Shown one piece after another: positions 44,588-45,968 of a DNA stretch of 45,968 bases. Every line of letters starts with the position of its first letter. Position 1 is the stretch's first letter. Below the pieces are notes generated by a model. That model was given only the letters and a program-made list of their open reading frames with translations, was not told where the DNA came from and made no database searches. Position numbers and translations under genes: made by a program. Where the stretch lies: positions 1 through 45,968 of the forward strand of contig JBMCLJ010000001.1 of assembly GCA_048615375.1 (NCBI GenBank), given 5' to 3'. This stretch comes from JBMCLJ01 sp048615375. Lineage in GTDB: Bacteria > Patescibacteriota > Dojkabacteria > JAOAGR01.

Positions 44588-44935
44588 CAAATATCAACAA
44601 CAAAGTTATCTTAGCTATATGTTAAAAGCAAATTGTGAATTTTTGAGTGAAAAGCTCATCTCCGAGAACAGTTGTAGGAAGGACTTTATAGCATTCAAGA
44701 TCGAGTTCGACATTTCGCTACGCGGGGTCATTTTATGTAATACATATCACGAAATAGATATCATAACGCTTTTTAACTTCGAATTTTTATAATTTCCAAT
44801 CTTGTTGCTATACATACTAAGTCAGTAGTTAAGTATGCTCAAGTTTATTCAATCTAAAAATATAAATTTGCATACAAGTGGAATTTTTGCGAGCTGCTGA
44901 AAATTGAATAAATGTATATTTTTACATCTTTCGCA
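44588..44935. other. island right end and flank
   Basis: No gene. Contains the right attachment-like repeat, and TTTATTCAAT (44846-44855) with its inverse ATTGAATAAA (44902-44911), 10 bp, before the IS. Confidence 0.5.
44721..44765 (+). repeat. attachment-site-like repeat, right
   Basis: Degenerate copy of 35746-35790 (about 33 of 45 bases). Just before it, GAGTTCGAC recalls a tRNA T-arm, as a decayed tRNA 3' end would. Confidence 0.5.
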
Positions 44936-45968
44936 CTAATCCCTATAGGATCATGTTAGATTCTGTTCCAAATAAATCTTCATATTTTGAGTGATAGTAG
45001 GTTTAATAACATCCCATTTCTGCTGGTACATAGAGATTTCTTCATTAAGTCTTCTCCTGCTTCTTTTGATCCAGGTAATAATACTTAAGGTAATATGATT
45101 CCTTTGAGATCGTCCCGAGTGAGACTGACATTTCTCTAAACCACAGCATTGTTTTAACTCTCTGTGGTATACCTCGATCTCCCATCTGCCTTTGAAGACT
45201 TTTTTGATTTCTTCTCTTGTTGGGTTTTCTTGATTAGTACCTACATAATCCGTGCGTCCGTCTCTGGATACAAACCGGAATACTGTTATAAATCCATAAC
45301 CCTTTAAATGAACTTTTACTCCTTGTTCTGGTATATCAAGTGTTCTTAATTCCTGCTTTCTGTTTACATGTCTATTGCTTTTTAACCCCATTACCCAAAC
45401 CCATCCAAGTTGCCTTATGCACTTTAGGTTATCAAGGCTTGAGTACCATGAGTCTGCTACTACATACTCTGGTGTTAATCCTCGTTTGTGAGTATTGATA
45501 AGCATCTCTCTAAAGTGATCATTTTTGGTTTTTCCATCTTCTGGTGGATTGTAAATTCTGTAATCAAATGGAACTTTATCGTCTTCCATCAATGCCACAA
45601 AGTTAAGTATACCTATTCCAGGTATTGTCTCATGAACGTTTCCAGAACACTGCCAGTTTACAAGCTCTATTGCTTTGCTTCTGGATTTATCTGCTACGGT
45701 ATCATCTGCCATGAGAATGAAGGGTTTATTAATATATTTTGATGCCTCTTCCCATATGTCTGAAGGACTGTATTTATGATCTTTAAGCCAGCGGGAGATG
45801 GAATCGTGTGATACGTTAACAGGAGATACTTCTGACATAGATAGAGAGCTGTATCTATCAGCTGTGCTCATCAAAAATGAGCAATATAATTCTTTGCTAC
45901 ATTTACTTTGTGACATGGTAGTTTATTTTTATCTATACCATTATAAAACTTTTTCTTATAGAGGGTAG
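44936..45968 (-). mobile_element. IS4/IS701-like insertion sequence, complete
   Basis: 1033 bp between terminal repeats CTAATCCCTATAGGA (44936-44950) and, inverted, CTACCCTCTATAAGA (45954-45968), 11 of 15 matching. The transposase stop lies just inside the left end. The window ends at the right tip. Confidence 0.72.
44951..45916 (-). CDS. DDE transposase, IS4/IS701-like
   Basis: 321 aa. First Asp in FILMADDTVADKSRSK, second in YVVADSWYSS, and Glu in the YREK-like block GRWEIEVYHRELKQCCGLEK (Trp-x-Ile-Glu, then His-Arg-x-x-Lys). This is the RNase H-fold IS4-superfamily transposase, closest in motif style to IS701 members, though shorter than most (about 400). No frameshift or stop, so it may be active. 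Confidence 0.82.
   Translation of the reverse strand: MSQSKCSKELYCSFLMSTADRYSSLSMSEVSPVNVSHDSISRWLKDHKYSPSDIWEEASKYINKPFILMADDTVADKSRSKAIELVNWQCSGNVHETIPGIGILNFVALMEDDKVPFDYRIYNPPEDGKTKNDHFREMLINTHKRGLTPEYVVADSWYSSLDNLKCIRQLGWVWVMGLKSNRHVNRKQELRTLDIPEQGVKVHLKGYGFITVFRFVSRDGRTDYVGTNQENPTREEIKKVFKGRWEIEVYHRELKQCCGLEKCQSHSGRSQRNHITLSIITWIKRSRRRLNEEISMYQQKWDVIKPTITQNMKIYLEQNLT

Overview
The window looks like part of a small-genome bacterium of the Candidate Phyla Radiation (Patescibacteria). The main pointer is a form II/III-type RuBisCO (25576-27072, minus) with no Calvin-cycle genes around it, as in the CPR/archaeal nucleoside-salvage route. Compact genes, AAA_14/DUF4143 ATPases, and promoters whose -10 box sits 4-9 bases before the start codon fit the same picture. 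Large ORFs (RND pump, RuBisCO) are free of internal UGA, so the standard bacterial code applies. The phylum-level call is inference.

Layout. 0.1-7.9 kb: lytic transglycosylase with a small membrane protein, alpha/beta hydrolase, glycine-zipper stress protein, HExxH protein, a broken membrane-anchored surface protein and small hypotheticals. 8.0-8.7 kb: short IS982-like element. 8.8-10.4 kb: a frameshifted gene running into tmRNA (10429-10853, minus). 11.2-13.0 kb: peptidase T and a hypothetical. 13.0-14.2 kb: a gene-free stretch with two strong promoters and two long hairpins that carry an identical 32-nt top, a candidate undescribed structured RNA, followed by a Pho-box-like array before a coiled-coil membrane protein. 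15-18 kb: tRNA-Thr(TGT), ureohydrolase, trypsin-like lipoprotein, tRNA-Thr(GGT), tRNA-Tyr, rpmG and a methyltransferase. 18.7-25.5 kb: MFS remnant, BaiN-like flavoprotein, TlyA-like methyltransferase, then a defence/TA-like patch (orphan YefM antitoxin, AbiEi/AbiEii, DUF4143 ATPase, HD phosphohydrolase) broken up by direct repeats. 25.5-35.3 kb: RuBisCO, RtcB, a second DUF4143 ATPase, RND transporter, DUF2892 protein and a CstR-like repressor.

35.7-44.8 kb is an AT-rich island beginning at the 3' end of tRNA-Glu(TTC), with a degenerate 45-bp copy of the junction at its far side. It holds a three-gene operon with an internally deleted M20 peptidase, and then the most unusual content of the window: a tight operon of Fur-family regulator, two paralogous CooC-like ATPases (C-Y-H where CooC has C-x-C), a PLP amino-acid decarboxylase, a cysteine synthase-rhodanese fusion, a methyltransferase and a SufS-like cysteine desulfurase. 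Read together this suggests a metal-regulated pathway that moves sulfane sulfur onto an amino-acid skeleton, decarboxylates and methylates it, with ATPases that may handle a metal. The product is unknown. The window ends exactly at the outer inverted repeat of a complete IS4/IS701-like element, so the contig probably breaks there.
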